From Bog-752 sp963799395 (GTDB taxonomy: Bacteria > Actinomycetota > Thermoleophilia > UBA2241), in the NCBI GenBank assembly GCA_963799395.1, contig CAWCWZ010000043.1:1-64000 (forward strand): DNA of 64,000 nucleotides, given 5' to 3'. Positions 17,790 through 25,987 of this stretch are shown piece after piece; position 1 is the first letter of the stretch; each line of letters starts with the position of its first letter. Position numbers and translations under genes: made by a program. The notes beneath the pieces were generated by a model. It made no database searches. It saw only the letters and a list, made by a program, of their open reading frames with translations, and was not told where the DNA came from.

Positions 17790-18710
17790 TCAGGCAGCGG
17801 ATTGCGGAGCTTGGCGGAAAAGATGGTAGCGCCGCTCAAGAAAAACGGGGTCCGGGCGTTGAGAGACTGAGCGGGGAAGCAAGATGCGGTGACCATGAAG
17901 CCCCTGAATGGCATGGGCCAAAGTCGGTCCATCGTGCTCTTCAAGAATGTCAGAACGGACTTGGATCACGCAGTCGGGTCGTAGGCCGATGAACTGGCGG
18001 TCGAAAGCGCTGTGGTGTAGAGCGCAGAGGGCGAGTCCGTTGGTAACAGTCGGTTCACCCAGAGGGTCAGAATCGGGGATGATGTGCGCGGCATCTAGCA
18101 ATTCATCATGGCGCAAGTGACAGAACGCACACTGTCGCCGGTATGCGTTTAGGACCCGCTCTCTGAACGACCGCTGATGCAGGCGGACCCGTACTTGTGC
18201 GGCGGCGTAGCTGCGTCTGAATGCGTCGGATTCGGCCGCCACATCTGTCGGAACGCTGGGAAGAAGGCTCGACTCCGAAGCCTCAACGTCGACCGTGACT
18301 GTGAGACTGCTGGGGTCATCAGCAACCACGAAGACGGGCCACGTGACCCAGTATTTGCCGGGTGCAATCCATGGAAATAGGCCAGCGGTAAGGCCCGCGC
18401 CATCACGTGACGCAATCCCCGGTTTTCGCGATGATTCGGGTCGACACCGCGATATCGATACCTGAGCAAGCCGTCATCTCCAAACGAATCATCGTATCGG
18501 CCCCTTGGGGACCGTCGTGATCGAGAATGGAGCCGACATCACCTTCGGTTTGAAGATGCCTTGTGGGCCAACGAGGGGAACGCGAACACCGTTGAGAACA
18601 AAACCGGCAGCGAGCAGTTCGCGAGGAAGAACGTCGCCGTGAAGTGAGACCTGCTCGGCTAGCCAGTCGAAGGCTCTGGACCGCATCCAACGGTCGTCGG
18701 TCCCGCTCAC
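17790..18710 (-). CDS. HNH endonuclease family protein, frameshifted twice
   Basis: A known family of about 300-residue HNH proteins, often near mobile or defense loci. The N-terminal part (RSRAFDWLAEQVSLHGDVLP ... GVRVPLVGPQGIFKPKVM) continues after a frame change near 18495 with YDDSFGDDGLLRYRYRGVDP and after a second near 18370 with APGKYWVTWPVFVVADDP. The C-terminal HNH domain has FRERVLNAYRRQCAFCHLRH, ELLDAAHIIPDSDP and NGLALCALHHSAFDRQF, with Cys-x2-Cys-like zinc ligands and the catalytic histidine in the DAAHI motif. GC here is visibly lower than in flanking genes, consistent with transfer. Nuclease activity and target are unproven. Reads as one gene with two indels. Confidence 0.82.
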
Positions 18711-18895
18711 CTTTTACTGCTCATTTCGACCACGCATCCGGCCCTGAGTGCCTTGTTGGCCATGATGGAACCAGCGTACGCTTTTCGAATTAGCACGTCA
18801 TGTGCAGGTCCACGTTGCGGAACCGTGGGGTGGATCGCGCTCCTCGATGCGTGCCGAAGGTGGCAGAGCAGCCGTAAAGCCTGAGAGCACGTGGG

Positions 18896-18926
18896 TACAA
18901 TGTGTACACTCCGGTTGAGTTGGAGG
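18896..18926 (+). promoter_or_regulatory. tacA promoter and palindromic operator
   Basis: TACAAT (18896-18901) is a plausible -10. It is followed at once by GTGTACAC (18902-18909), a perfect 8-bp palindrome at the expected start of transcription, a good site for the DUF1778 antitoxin to repress itself. A GGAGG (18922-18926) precedes the GTG start by ten bases. Confidence 0.5.
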
Positions 18927-18936
18927 CAGTTCCGCC

Positions 18937-19213
18937 GTGGCGGTCCTGAAGGACAGAAGCGTGAACATCCGCGTGACCGAAGACGAGAAGGCCGTAGTCG
19001 AGCAGGCCGCCGGCCTCAGCCACATTGCGATGAGCCAGTTCGTGCTGGCAGGCGGCGCCGCGGACCGCCGAAGAGGTCCTGGCCGGCCAGACGCGATTCG
19101 TTGTTCCCACCAGCAAGTGGGACGAGTTCGTGGCTCTCCTCGATCGCCCCGCGCGCGTCCTCCCCGGTCTCGGAGAGGCCGCGTCGCAACCGAGTCCGTT
19201 TGGCGGGCGCTGA
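18937..19213 (+). CDS. tacA: DUF1778 (TacA-type) antitoxin, one frame change
   Basis: A ribbon-helix-helix antitoxin of about 91 residues that binds its own promoter and neutralises a GNAT toxin. The N-terminus VNIRVTEDEKAVVEQAAGLS and the helix MSQFVLA are typical of DUF1778. Near 19055 the frame changes, and the C-terminal toxin-binding tail continues as TAEEVLAGQTRFVVP, TSKWDEFVALLDRP and SQPSPFGGR. The partner toxin begins at a TTG (19200) overlapping this stop but survives only as a short fragment, so if the frame break is an assembly error this antitoxin is an orphan. Confidence 0.78.
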
Positions 19214-19295
19214 TCCCCTCCTGCTCGACCCCGCGCATGCGGTCGAACACTTCGACTGCGGCGTCCCGGCCCTCAACGCCCTCAAGCCGCCCGGC
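19200..19295 (+). pseudogene. tacT: Truncated GNAT toxin (TacT-type) remnant
   Basis: Starting at TTG 19200 the frame reads LAGADPLLLDPAHAVEHFDC and GVPALNAL. The conserved beginning of TacT toxins, which acetylate aminoacyl-tRNA, is DxxxFDCGxPxLNxWL; here homology stops right after LNAL. The next bases are the 3' end of the convergent alpha/beta hydrolase (stop at 19297). About 130 residues, including the acetyl-CoA site, are missing. Deletion or replacement by the hydrolase block is the simplest reading; an indel cannot restore it, as no further TacT text follows in any frame. Confidence 0.7.
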
Positions 19296-19296
19296 T

Positions 19297-20124
19297 TCAC
19301 TCCACTTTGGCCTCGAAGAAGTCGATCAACACGGGGGCCAGCGCGGACGGCTGCACGGCGTGGGTCTGCCCTTCGAGCGTCCGCCACTGCCCCTGCCGGA
19401 CCGCCTCGCTCGTCGTCCGCGCCGTGGCGCACATGAACGGAAGGCTCGCGCTGCCGCACATCGCAAGGACCGGGACGGTCACGTCGGCCAGCTTCTGCCG
19501 CGGCACAGCCATGCTCGGACCGATGATCGCAGCGTGGTCGTAGGCGAGCGTCGGGGCGATCGCCTCGAAGCTCGACCAGTTCGGTGACCGGCGCATGCCG
19601 GCGATCTGCTCGGCCGGCGTGCCGACGTACTCCATGAACAGCGCCACGGCATCGCCGTGACGGCCGTTCTCCAGGGCCTCGGCAAGCCCGCTCAGGTAGG
19701 CGCTCCACGCCTGCTGAACCGCCGGGTCGTCGTTCCACGGCGGCTCGTAGGCGCCGACCCGCGCGACCTTGTCGCCGCCCAGGGTGCGGGCGGCAGCGAG
19801 CGCCAGACAGGCGCCGGAGGAGTGACCGCTCAGGTAGGCCCGGCCGCCGGCATGCTCGATCAGCGCGTCGATGTCGTCGATCTCGCGTGCGATCGCGTAC
19901 GGCTGGGTGTCGCCGCTCTCACCGCGACCGCGACGGTCGTAGCTGTAGACCGTGAAATGCGGCGCCAGCAGGGCCACGAGCTCCGGCCGTGACTCGCTGC
20001 GGCGGGTCGTGAGGGCGCCGTCGACGAGGACCAGCGCCGGTCCGTCGCCCTGCACGTCAAAGGCGATGGTCGTTCCGTCCTGCGAGGTGACGTTCAAGGG
20101 TCCGTCTCCTGTCTTCGTGTCCAT
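19297..20124 (-). CDS. Alpha/beta hydrolase
   Basis: 275 residues. ATG 20124 (MDTKTGDGPLNVTSQDGT) is preferred to 20208 since the first 28 residues of the longer form are unlike the family. The nucleophile elbow is GHSSGA (about residue 100), the oxyanion segment VDGALTTRRS and the YSYDRRGRGESGDTQPYA motif follow the alpha/beta fold pattern, and GQTHAVQP supplies the catalytic histidine. Similar proteins are often annotated as haloperoxidase/esterase-like. It is divergent from the SnoaL-like gene across a 200-base gap. Confidence 0.88.
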   Translation of the reverse strand: MDTKTGDGPLNVTSQDGTTIAFDVQGDGPALVLVDGALTTRRSESRPELVALLAPHFTVYSYDRRGRGESGDTQPYAIAREIDDIDALIEHAGGRAYLSGHSSGACLALAAARTLGGDKVARVGAYEPPWNDDPAVQQAWSAYLSGLAEALENGRHGDAVALFMEYVGTPAEQIAGMRRSPNWSSFEAIAPTLAYDHAAIIGPSMAVPRQKLADVTVPVLAMCGSASLPFMCATARTTSEAVRQGQWRTLEGQTHAVQPSALAPVLIDFFEAKVE

Positions 20125-20324
20125 GTGCGTCACCTGACAGATACCCGAAGCGGCGACGACCCGTGAACCGTTCCGTCGTGCCGCCGCCCTCCAGTCCCCA
20201 CCGGACAATCGGCGTTCAACGTCCGGCCATCGGTTGCGGGCGGCCGGAACCGGGGTACCCGGAAGAGTTGGAGGGCGGCGGTCCGACGTTGTCGGGCGCC
20301 GTCAACTAAGCAATCGACGAGAGG

Positions 20325-20759
20325 ATGATCGACGTGAGCGCAAGCGAGAACGTGACGCTGTACCGGCGCGTGATCGAAGAGGGGTTCGGCAAGGGTGACC
20401 TCGCCGTCATCGACGAGGTCATGAGTCCGGACTTCACCGAGCACGAGATCGCCCCGGGTCAGGGACCGGGCCGGCAGGGCGTGAAGGACGTCGTCGGCAT
20501 GATGCGGACCGCCTTCCCGGATCTGCATCTGACCCTCCAGGATGCCTTTACTTCGGGCGACCAGCTCTGCGGGCGCCTCACCTTCAGCGGCACGAACACC
20601 GGCCCGTTCATGGGCCAGGCGCCAACGGGCCGGGCGGCCTCGTGGGGCGCGATCGACATCGTCCGCTTCAGGGACGGCCGCATCGCCGAACACTGGGGCG
20701 AGATGGACATGCTCGGACTCCTCGGGCAGCTCGGGGCGGTCGCGCAGCAGGCGGCCTGA
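20325..20759 (+). CDS. SnoaL-like ester cyclase / NTF2-fold protein
   Basis: 144 residues, NTF2 fold. It contains TLYRRVIEEGFGKGDLAVID, FTEHEIAPGQGPGRQGVKDV, MMRTAFPDLHLTLQDAFTSG and GRIAEHWGEMDMLGLLGQLG, the typical pattern of SnoaL-like polyketide cyclases, in which a His/Asp pair in the pocket is catalytic (here the HWGEMD text). Many homologues in non-streptomycete genomes have unknown substrates. ATG 20325 follows GAGAGGATG-type spacing. A strong hairpin follows its stop. Confidence 0.85.
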   Translation: MIDVSASENVTLYRRVIEEGFGKGDLAVIDEVMSPDFTEHEIAPGQGPGRQGVKDVVGMMRTAFPDLHLTLQDAFTSGDQLCGRLTFSGTNTGPFMGQAPTGRAASWGAIDIVRFRDGRIAEHWGEMDMLGLLGQLGAVAQQAA

Positions 20760-20766
20760 CTGCCCG

Positions 20767-20806
20767 GCGGGCGGGGCGGCGAGCTGTCGCTCGCCGCCCC
20801 GCCCGC
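20767..20806 (+). terminator. 18-bp perfect hairpin after the SnoaL-like gene
   Basis: GCGGGCGGGGCGGCGAGC (20767-20784) pairs with 20789-20806 around TGTC, beginning eight bases after the stop at 20759. It may serve both strands, since the HEPN gene ends at 20874 from the other side. Confidence 0.75.
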
Positions 20807-20873
20807 GACTCGGTTAAGGCAGCGCTGCTCGAAGCCTTGGGATCGACTATGCCCAACCCGAGATGGGTGCCGG

Positions 20874-21242
20874 TCAGTCCGGCGAAAGCGCGGGGTGCTT
20901 GCGCTCGAGCCACTCGACGACCATGCCGCGAAGCCGGCCCACTTCGGCGAGCAGTTCGTTGACGTCGGTGACACTGACCGCTCCCGCCCTGTCGTAGTCG
21001 CTCGTGTTTCGCAGGGCTCGACATGAGTCGAGGTAGTCGGCGACTTCGCGGACCTCGCTGCCCACCAGCTCTGGAAGTGCTCGGATGGTCACTATGTGAT
21101 GGCCCCGCTGCGCAGACGCTCTGTAGCCCTCGGCCACGAGGACGACTGTCGCAAGCTGCAGGGCGGCTGAGTACGCAGTGGCGAATCTGCGGTCGAGCGA
21201 GACCGCGGTGACTTGGGCGTCGGCGAAGTCACGATCGACCAC
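20874..21242 (-). CDS. HEPN-domain protein, toxin of an MNT-HEPN pair
   Basis: 122 residues from GTG 21242; related proteins have about 16 more residues and the open frame continues upstream as RRHRPSAREIADLFAVVDRD, so the true start is probably about 21290. The helix text AYSAALQLATVVLVAEGYRA, RGHHIVTIRALPELVG and YLDSCRALRNTSDYDRAG fits the HEPN group that pairs with a nucleotidyltransferase. HEPN toxins are RNases using R-x4-6-H; here the arginine is present (RNTSDY) but the histidine is not. The gene follows the MNT gene closely. If active, it would cleave RNA or tRNA; the missing histidine makes this uncertain. Confidence 0.8.
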   Translation of the reverse strand: MVDRDFADAQVTAVSLDRRFATAYSAALQLATVVLVAEGYRASAQRGHHIVTIRALPELVGSEVREVADYLDSCRALRNTSDYDRAGAVSVTDVNELLAEVGRLRGMVVEWLERKHPALSPD

Positions 21243-21300
21243 CGCGAACAGGTCGGCGATCTCCCGTGCCGAGGGACGATGCCGACGCAGCGCGCCGGAC

Positions 21301-21921
21301 TCAACTCAGCGCTGCAAGCGCTTCGTCATCACCAACAACCCAGACGCGAGGTCCAGTCAGGGCCGTCGATACGAAATGATCGCGTGAGCGCCGCCGTTCG
21401 GCGAACTCGCTTGCAGTGAAGATGACCGGATTGATCTCGCGGCCGAGGTCGGCTGCCGCGGGCGCCAGGGCGGCGGCTAGTGCACGGCGCGAGACGTCGC
21501 CGACGACGAAGAGGTCGGCATCGCTCTCGGCAGTGTCGTCGCCTGAGGCGAATGAGCCGTAGATGAAGGCGATGGCGAGAAGAGACACGACCGGTGCGAG
21601 GGCGACACCGACAACGTCAGCGAGCGCCACGGTTTTGATAAACGCACGACGCAGATCGCCGAAGGCCGGGTGGGACCCGGCCGCCCGGTAATAGGCCCGA
21701 TTACCACTTGGCGTCTTCACGACCAGCCCAGACTGCTCCAGCCGGCCCAGGTCCCGCTGGAGCTGCCGCAACGTGGTCCCCGTAAGGCGCTCGAGCTCCC
21801 GCTGGTAGAAGCGCCGGTCGGGTTCGAGCAAGAACACGCTCAGCAAGCGAGCGAGCGACGCCGAGGCGAAGAGCGCGGCAAGACCTCGAGAACCCCGATG
21901 TTGACTACCATCTGTCGTCAT
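21301..21921 (-). CDS. Winged-helix plus minimal nucleotidyltransferase (MNT) antitoxin
   Basis: 206 residues from ATG 21921. An N-terminal winged helix (LLSVFLLEPDRRFYQRELER, TLRQLQRDLGRLEQSGLVVK) is followed by an MNT domain with the motif IYGSFASGDDTAESDADLFV, which carries the GS and two aspartates for metal. In characterised pairs the MNT protein AMPylates the HEPN toxin; the extra winged helix suggests that this one also represses its promoter. ATG 21921 sits within four bases of the predicted transcription start, so the message would be leaderless; 21960 would be an alternative. The downstream HEPN gene begins 58 bases after the stop or sooner. Confidence 0.85.
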   Translation of the reverse strand: MTTDGSQHRGSRGLAALFASASLARLLSVFLLEPDRRFYQRELERLTGTTLRQLQRDLGRLEQSGLVVKTPSGNRAYYRAAGSHPAFGDLRRAFIKTVALADVVGVALAPVVSLLAIAFIYGSFASGDDTAESDADLFVVGDVSRRALAAALAPAAADLGREINPVIFTASEFAERRRSRDHFVSTALTGPRVWVVGDDEALAALS

Positions 21922-21960
21922 TTGACGACAAAGTGTAGTCGTTTGGCACACTGTCTGCAA
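21903..21960 (-). promoter_or_regulatory. MNT-HEPN promoter overlapped by a 38-bp dyad operator
   Basis: On the minus strand TTGCAG (21960-21955) is 17 bases before TACACT (21937-21932). Around it lies a nested palindrome centred at 21921.5: TGTCGTCA (21913-21920) with TGACGACA (21923-21930), and outer GACTAC (21903-21908) with GTAGTC (21935-21940). It covers the -10, the probable start site and the ATG, an arrangement suited to tight autorepression. Confidence 0.65.
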
Positions 21961-22073
21961 GGTGGACGATCAACCGAGATCAAGGCAGCATAGGCCGCCC
22001 TTGCCGAGCGACTCGTCCGAGGTCTTGCCGGCTCCGCGTTTCCCCCCGGTTCCCCATTTCCCACGCCATCACT

Positions 22074-22118
22074 TGACCCATGCTACGCCGTATAGTATCT
22101 TCTGCTACAGCGTAGCAT
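22074..22118 (+). promoter_or_regulatory. TetR-MFS promoter with inverted-repeat operator
   Basis: TTGACC (22074-22079) is 16 bases from TATCTT (22096-22101). The arms ATGCTACGC (22080-22088) and GCGTAGCAT (22110-22118) form an exact 9-bp inverted repeat with a 21-base spacer that embraces the -10, a likely site for the regulator itself. Confidence 0.6.
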
Positions 22119-22138
22119 AACGCGCATGGGAGGCAAGG

Positions 22139-22801
22139 ATGACGCCACGCAAGAAGGATGTCGAGCCGCTCGACCGCGAGCGCATCGTCGAGGCGGCCAT
22201 GACGATCATCGACGAGGACGGCCTCGAGGCGCTCTCCATGCGGCGCCTGGGCGCGGCGCTCGGGGTCAACCCCATGGCCGCCTACTACCACGTGCCCAAC
22301 AAGGGGGCGCTCTACGACCTCGTGCTCGAGGCGATCATGGCCGGCGTCGACCTGTCGGCGGTCGACCCAGGCGCGCCGCTCGCCGACCGCCTCAAGCAGG
22401 CGGCCCGCGCCTACCGGGCGGCCATCCTCGCCCATCCGCGCGCCATCCCGGTGCTCGCCTCGCGCTCGCTGCGCACGGCCGCGGCGCTGCGGCCGGTCGA
22501 GCCGATCCTCGGCATCCTCTTCGAAGCCGGCCTCACAGCGACCGAGACGGTCACGGCCGTCGACTGCGTCGCCCTGTACATCCTCGGGGTGTGCATCGGC
22601 TACTACAACCACACGGTCGACGAGGAGACCAGCGTCCAGCGCGAGTTCGACGAGCTTGACCCGGCCGAGTTCCCCAACGCGAACCGCATGCTCGCTGAAG
22701 GGCGCTATGCGGGAGCCGAGGCGGAGTTCGAGTTCGGGCTCGACGCGTTCGTGCGCGGGCTGCTCGGCGGACCGCGCATCTCACTGGAGGCGACGCCATG
22801 A
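22139..22801 (+). CDS. TetR-family transcriptional regulator (TetR_C type)
   Basis: 220 residues. The N-terminal helix-turn-helix LDRERIVEAAMTIIDEDGLE, LSMRRLGAALGVNPMAAYYH and VPNKGALYDLVLEAI is classic TetR; the C-terminal ligand domain has the TetR_C (tetracycline-repressor-like) pattern. GGGAGG stands six bases before ATG 22139. The stop overlaps the MFS start (ATGATG), indicating translational coupling, and its promoter has a dyad. It likely represses the downstream exporter until a drug or metabolite binds. Confidence 0.9.
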   Translation: MTPRKKDVEPLDRERIVEAAMTIIDEDGLEALSMRRLGAALGVNPMAAYYHVPNKGALYDLVLEAIMAGVDLSAVDPGAPLADRLKQAARAYRAAILAHPRAIPVLASRSLRTAAALRPVEPILGILFEAGLTATETVTAVDCVALYILGVCIGYYNHTVDEETSVQREFDELDPAEFPNANRMLAEGRYAGAEAEFEFGLDAFVRGLLGGPRISLEATP

Positions 22802-24084
22802 TGCTCGGGGCGCTGAAGACTCGCGACTACCGGCTGCTCTGGCTGGGCCAGGCGATCTCGCACCTGGGAGACCAGTTCCACCTGATCGCCCTGCCGTGGC
22901 TCGTGCTGACGCTCACCCACGACCCGGTCCAGCTCGGCCTGGTGCTCGCCCTCGCCGGCGTCCCCCGGGCGGCGGTGATGCTCTTCGGCGGCGCCTTCGC
23001 CGACCGCCATTCGCCGCGCCTGATCATGCTCGTGTCGGACGCCCTGCGCTTCATGATCTCCGCGGCGATCGCCGCCTCGCTGCTCACCGGCGCCGTGCAG
23101 CTCTGGATGGTGTACGCGCTGGCCGTGAGCTTCGGCATCGTCTCGGGGTTCTTCATGCCGGCCGCCGAGGCGTCGCTGCCCAGGCTGCTCGAGCGCGAGC
23201 AGCTCGAGGCCGGCAACGCCCTCATGATGGGCGCCGACCAGCTCGCCTCGTTCGTCGGCCCGGCCCTCGCCGGCACCGTCATCGCGCTGTTCGGCACCGC
23301 CCACGTCGGCGCCGGACAGGCGGGCAGCCTGACCGGTCTGGGCGTGGCCTTCGCGGTCGACGCCGCCTCGTTCGCCGTCTCCGCGGTGACGCTCTTGCTC
23401 ATGCACGCCCTGCCGGCGCTCGCCGCCGGAACCGGCGACCACCCGCTCGCGGCCATCGCCGAGGGTCTCAGGTACGCCCTGTCGCGGCCGGTCTTTCGCT
23501 GGATGCTCGGCCTGCTCGCGGCGGCGAACCTCCTGCTGATCGGCCCGCTGATGGTCGGCATCCCCGTCCTCGCCCAGACGCGCTTCGGCCAGGGCGCCGC
23601 CGCCTTCGGCTTCCTGATCTCGGCCTACGGCCTCGGCAACCTCTGTGGGATGATCGTCGCGGGTTCGACGCGCCGGCCGTCCTCCCGGCTGTTCTCGCGG
23701 CTGGTCCTGCTTCTCTTCGCCGGATTCGGGGTGGTGATCGGAGCGCTCGCCTTCATCACCTCGGTCTGGACGGGTGTGGCCCTGCTGGCCGTGCTCGGCG
23801 TCGCCAACGGCTACGTGGCCGTCGTCCTCATGACCCTGCTGCAGCGCATCACGCCGGCCGCGATGCTGGGCAGGCTGATGAGCCTCGTCATGCTCGCCAT
23901 GCTCGGCGTCACGCCGATCTCGACGGCCCTTTCCGGCGTTATCGTCGGCCTGGGCCCGGCCGTCCTGTTCGTGGGCTGCGGCGCCGGCATGCTGACGGTC
24001 ACCGCCTTCGCGGCGGCAGGCCGGCACTCCTGGTCGCTGGCCGCGCTCGAGGCCGGCGGAATGCCGGTGCCGGAGAGCGCCTGA
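22798..24084 (+). CDS. MFS transporter (drug or siderophore efflux type)
   Basis: 428 residues with 12 predicted helices. The first segment reads RLLWLGQAISHLGDQFHLIA and motif A-like GGAFADRHSPRLIM follows helix 2, as in MFS_3/EntS-like exporters. The long central cytosolic loop lies near residue 190-215. It overlaps TetR by four bases, so the two are an operon. Substrate unknown; the neighbour suggests an inducer-exported compound. Confidence 0.9.
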   Translation: MMLGALKTRDYRLLWLGQAISHLGDQFHLIALPWLVLTLTHDPVQLGLVLALAGVPRAAVMLFGGAFADRHSPRLIMLVSDALRFMISAAIAASLLTGAVQLWMVYALAVSFGIVSGFFMPAAEASLPRLLEREQLEAGNALMMGADQLASFVGPALAGTVIALFGTAHVGAGQAGSLTGLGVAFAVDAASFAVSAVTLLLMHALPALAAGTGDHPLAAIAEGLRYALSRPVFRWMLGLLAAANLLLIGPLMVGIPVLAQTRFGQGAAAFGFLISAYGLGNLCGMIVAGSTRRPSSRLFSRLVLLLFAGFGVVIGALAFITSVWTGVALLAVLGVANGYVAVVLMTLLQRITPAAMLGRLMSLVMLAMLGVTPISTALSGVIVGLGPAVLFVGCGAGMLTVTAFAAAGRHSWSLAALEAGGMPVPESA

Positions 24085-24144
24085 GCAGCCGGCTCTCGCG
24101 ACCCTGGTGGCGGCTTTATGAGCGCCAACCGCCGGCGCGCTGTT

Positions 24145-25851
24145 CTAAGTGACCACCGCCGAGGTGGTATCGATGCCGGTGGCGCCCGAGGGGAACGCCC
24201 CGTGCGGCGTGGCCGTCTGCAGTTGCCCGGTGCCGTCGTAGGCGCGCACGGCGAAGACGTGCTCGCCCCGCGCGAAGGGCCACTGGTAGCGCCAGATCAC
24301 CCACGTGAGCGACGAGAGCGGGGCCCGCAGCTCGGCCGCCTGCCACGGGCCGCCGTCGACCTTGATCTCGACCTTCGAGATGCCGCGGTCGCCGGCGTGG
24401 GCGATGCCGCCGACCGGCACGAAGGTGCGGCCGCCGCTCCTCACCAGGTCGTTGATCGCCACCACGTCGACCACCGAGGTCGTCTTCATGATTGCCTGCC
24501 TGTCCCAGCCGCGTGACACCCAGTAGCCCGGGATGTAGTCGGACACGAGCAGCACCTCGGTGATCCACTTGGGCTGCTTCATGCCGTAGTGGCCGGGCAG
24601 GAAGACGCGCAGCGGAAAGCCGTGTGCGGTGGGCAGCGGCTGGCCGTTCCAGGTGTGGGCCAGGACGATGCGCCCGTCGCCCTGGATCATGGCCAGGTCG
24701 ACGACCTCGTCGAAGCCGTCCTGGGCGAGCAGATGGGCGTAGGTCGCCTGCGGCTGGACGCCGACGCTCGCCAGCACGTCGCGAAAGGGCGGACCCGTCC
24801 ACAGGGTCGTCGAGGTGAGCGGTCCGCCCACCGGGTTGGAGACGCACGACAGGGTGGCGAACTGGTCGATCGACGCGAACCTCGTCTTGAGCTGCTCGAG
24901 CGTGAGCGAGACCGGTCGGTCGACCAGGCCGCCGATCTTCAGGCGCCACGTCGAGCCGTCGATCGAAGGCGGCTCGAGGTCGATGTCGACGCGGTAGAAG
25001 TCGGGGACCGGCGTGTACTCGAGGCGCGTGCCCGGCACCGGCTTGACCGGGGAGTCGGCGTTCGGGAACGGGACGGGCGCCTTGACCGGTGTCGGCGTGC
25101 CCAACCCGGCCTCGGCCGTGAGGATGTCACTCACCTCGGCGCCGAGGACCACGATCGTGGCCACGGCCCCGCCCACGCGGATGAGGAAGTGGCGGCGGTC
25201 AAGCGTGGCCGCCTCGGCCGCGAGGCCGGGACGGCCGACAGCGGGCTCGAGGGGGACGTAGGCCGCGGGCGAGTCGGACGTGGCCGGCACGGTGATGAAG
25301 GCCTCACGAGCGGGCGGCGCGGCGACCAGCAGGCGCAGGCGGGCGAGCGCCCAGCCCCAGACGAGCAGCAGGCCCACGATCCACAGCGCCCATAGGGCGT
25401 GCGCGCCGAAGGTGGCCGGCGGCGACACGGCGAGGGCCACCGCGAAGCAAACGACGCCCAGCGCGACGCCGAGGATCTCGCCGGCGCGGATGACCCGGCG
25501 GCGATCGTCGCTCGTCACGACCACGAAGAACAGCAGGCCGGCGACGGCGCCGCTGACCAGCAGACCGGTGAGTGCCAGGGCGATCTCGACGGCCTTGCCG
25601 GTGTCCTTGATGTTGAGGCCGAGCGCCTCGAGAACGCGCAGGGTGCTCTCGAGGCCGAAGATGACCAGGCGGCCGGGGAGCTCGCGGGTGAGCCACTCGA
25701 AGACGCTGTAGGGGATCGAGGGAGCGCCGTAGTGCGAGCCGACGACCGAGACGGCGAGGAGAGCGGCGCTGAGCAGGGCGCCGGCGGCGAGGCCGGTCAG
25801 CGCCCGGCGCAGGCGCGATCGCCCTCTTCCTGCGGACGGCTCATCGCTCAT
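24145..25851 (-). CDS. Membrane-anchored molybdopterin-dependent oxidoreductase (sulfite oxidase family)
   Basis: 568 residues. About four N-terminal helices (near residues 17-40, 90-113, 126-150, 155-175) come first. A twin-arginine-like element DRRHFLIRVGGAVATIVVLG (about 217-236) follows; if used it would export the catalytic domain. That domain has IGGLVDRPVSLTLEQLKTRF, the molybdenum-binding cysteine in FATLSCVSNPVGG, and QPLPTAHGFPLRVFLPGHYG then KWITEVLLVSDYIPGYWVSR. A C-terminal beta domain (from VPVGGIAHAGDRGISKVEI) resembles Mo-co_dimer. The gene is alone; the electron donor or acceptor is not visible. Family clear, substrate unknown (sulfite, nitrate or protein methionine sulfoxide). 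Confidence 0.87.
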   Translation of the reverse strand: MSDEPSAGRGRSRLRRALTGLAAGALLSAALLAVSVVGSHYGAPSIPYSVFEWLTRELPGRLVIFGLESTLRVLEALGLNIKDTGKAVEIALALTGLLVSGAVAGLLFFVVVTSDDRRRVIRAGEILGVALGVVCFAVALAVSPPATFGAHALWALWIVGLLLVWGWALARLRLLVAAPPAREAFITVPATSDSPAAYVPLEPAVGRPGLAAEAATLDRRHFLIRVGGAVATIVVLGAEVSDILTAEAGLGTPTPVKAPVPFPNADSPVKPVPGTRLEYTPVPDFYRVDIDLEPPSIDGSTWRLKIGGLVDRPVSLTLEQLKTRFASIDQFATLSCVSNPVGGPLTSTTLWTGPPFRDVLASVGVQPQATYAHLLAQDGFDEVVDLAMIQGDGRIVLAHTWNGQPLPTAHGFPLRVFLPGHYGMKQPKWITEVLLVSDYIPGYWVSRGWDRQAIMKTTSVVDVVAINDLVRSGGRTFVPVGGIAHAGDRGISKVEIKVDGGPWQAAELRAPLSSLTWVIWRYQWPFARGEHVFAVRAYDGTGQLQTATPHGAFPSGATGIDTTSAVVT

Positions 25852-25987
25852 GACTCACCACGCGAGTGTAGCGCCGGCAAACGGCGCGGCGGCGGGCCGC
25901 TCACGCTCGCGCCCCGCCGACTTCGAGGGTGCGGCGCGGCCAGGCCATCGTCGCGGTCTCGACGGGCGGCGACCGAGCGCGTCGCGG

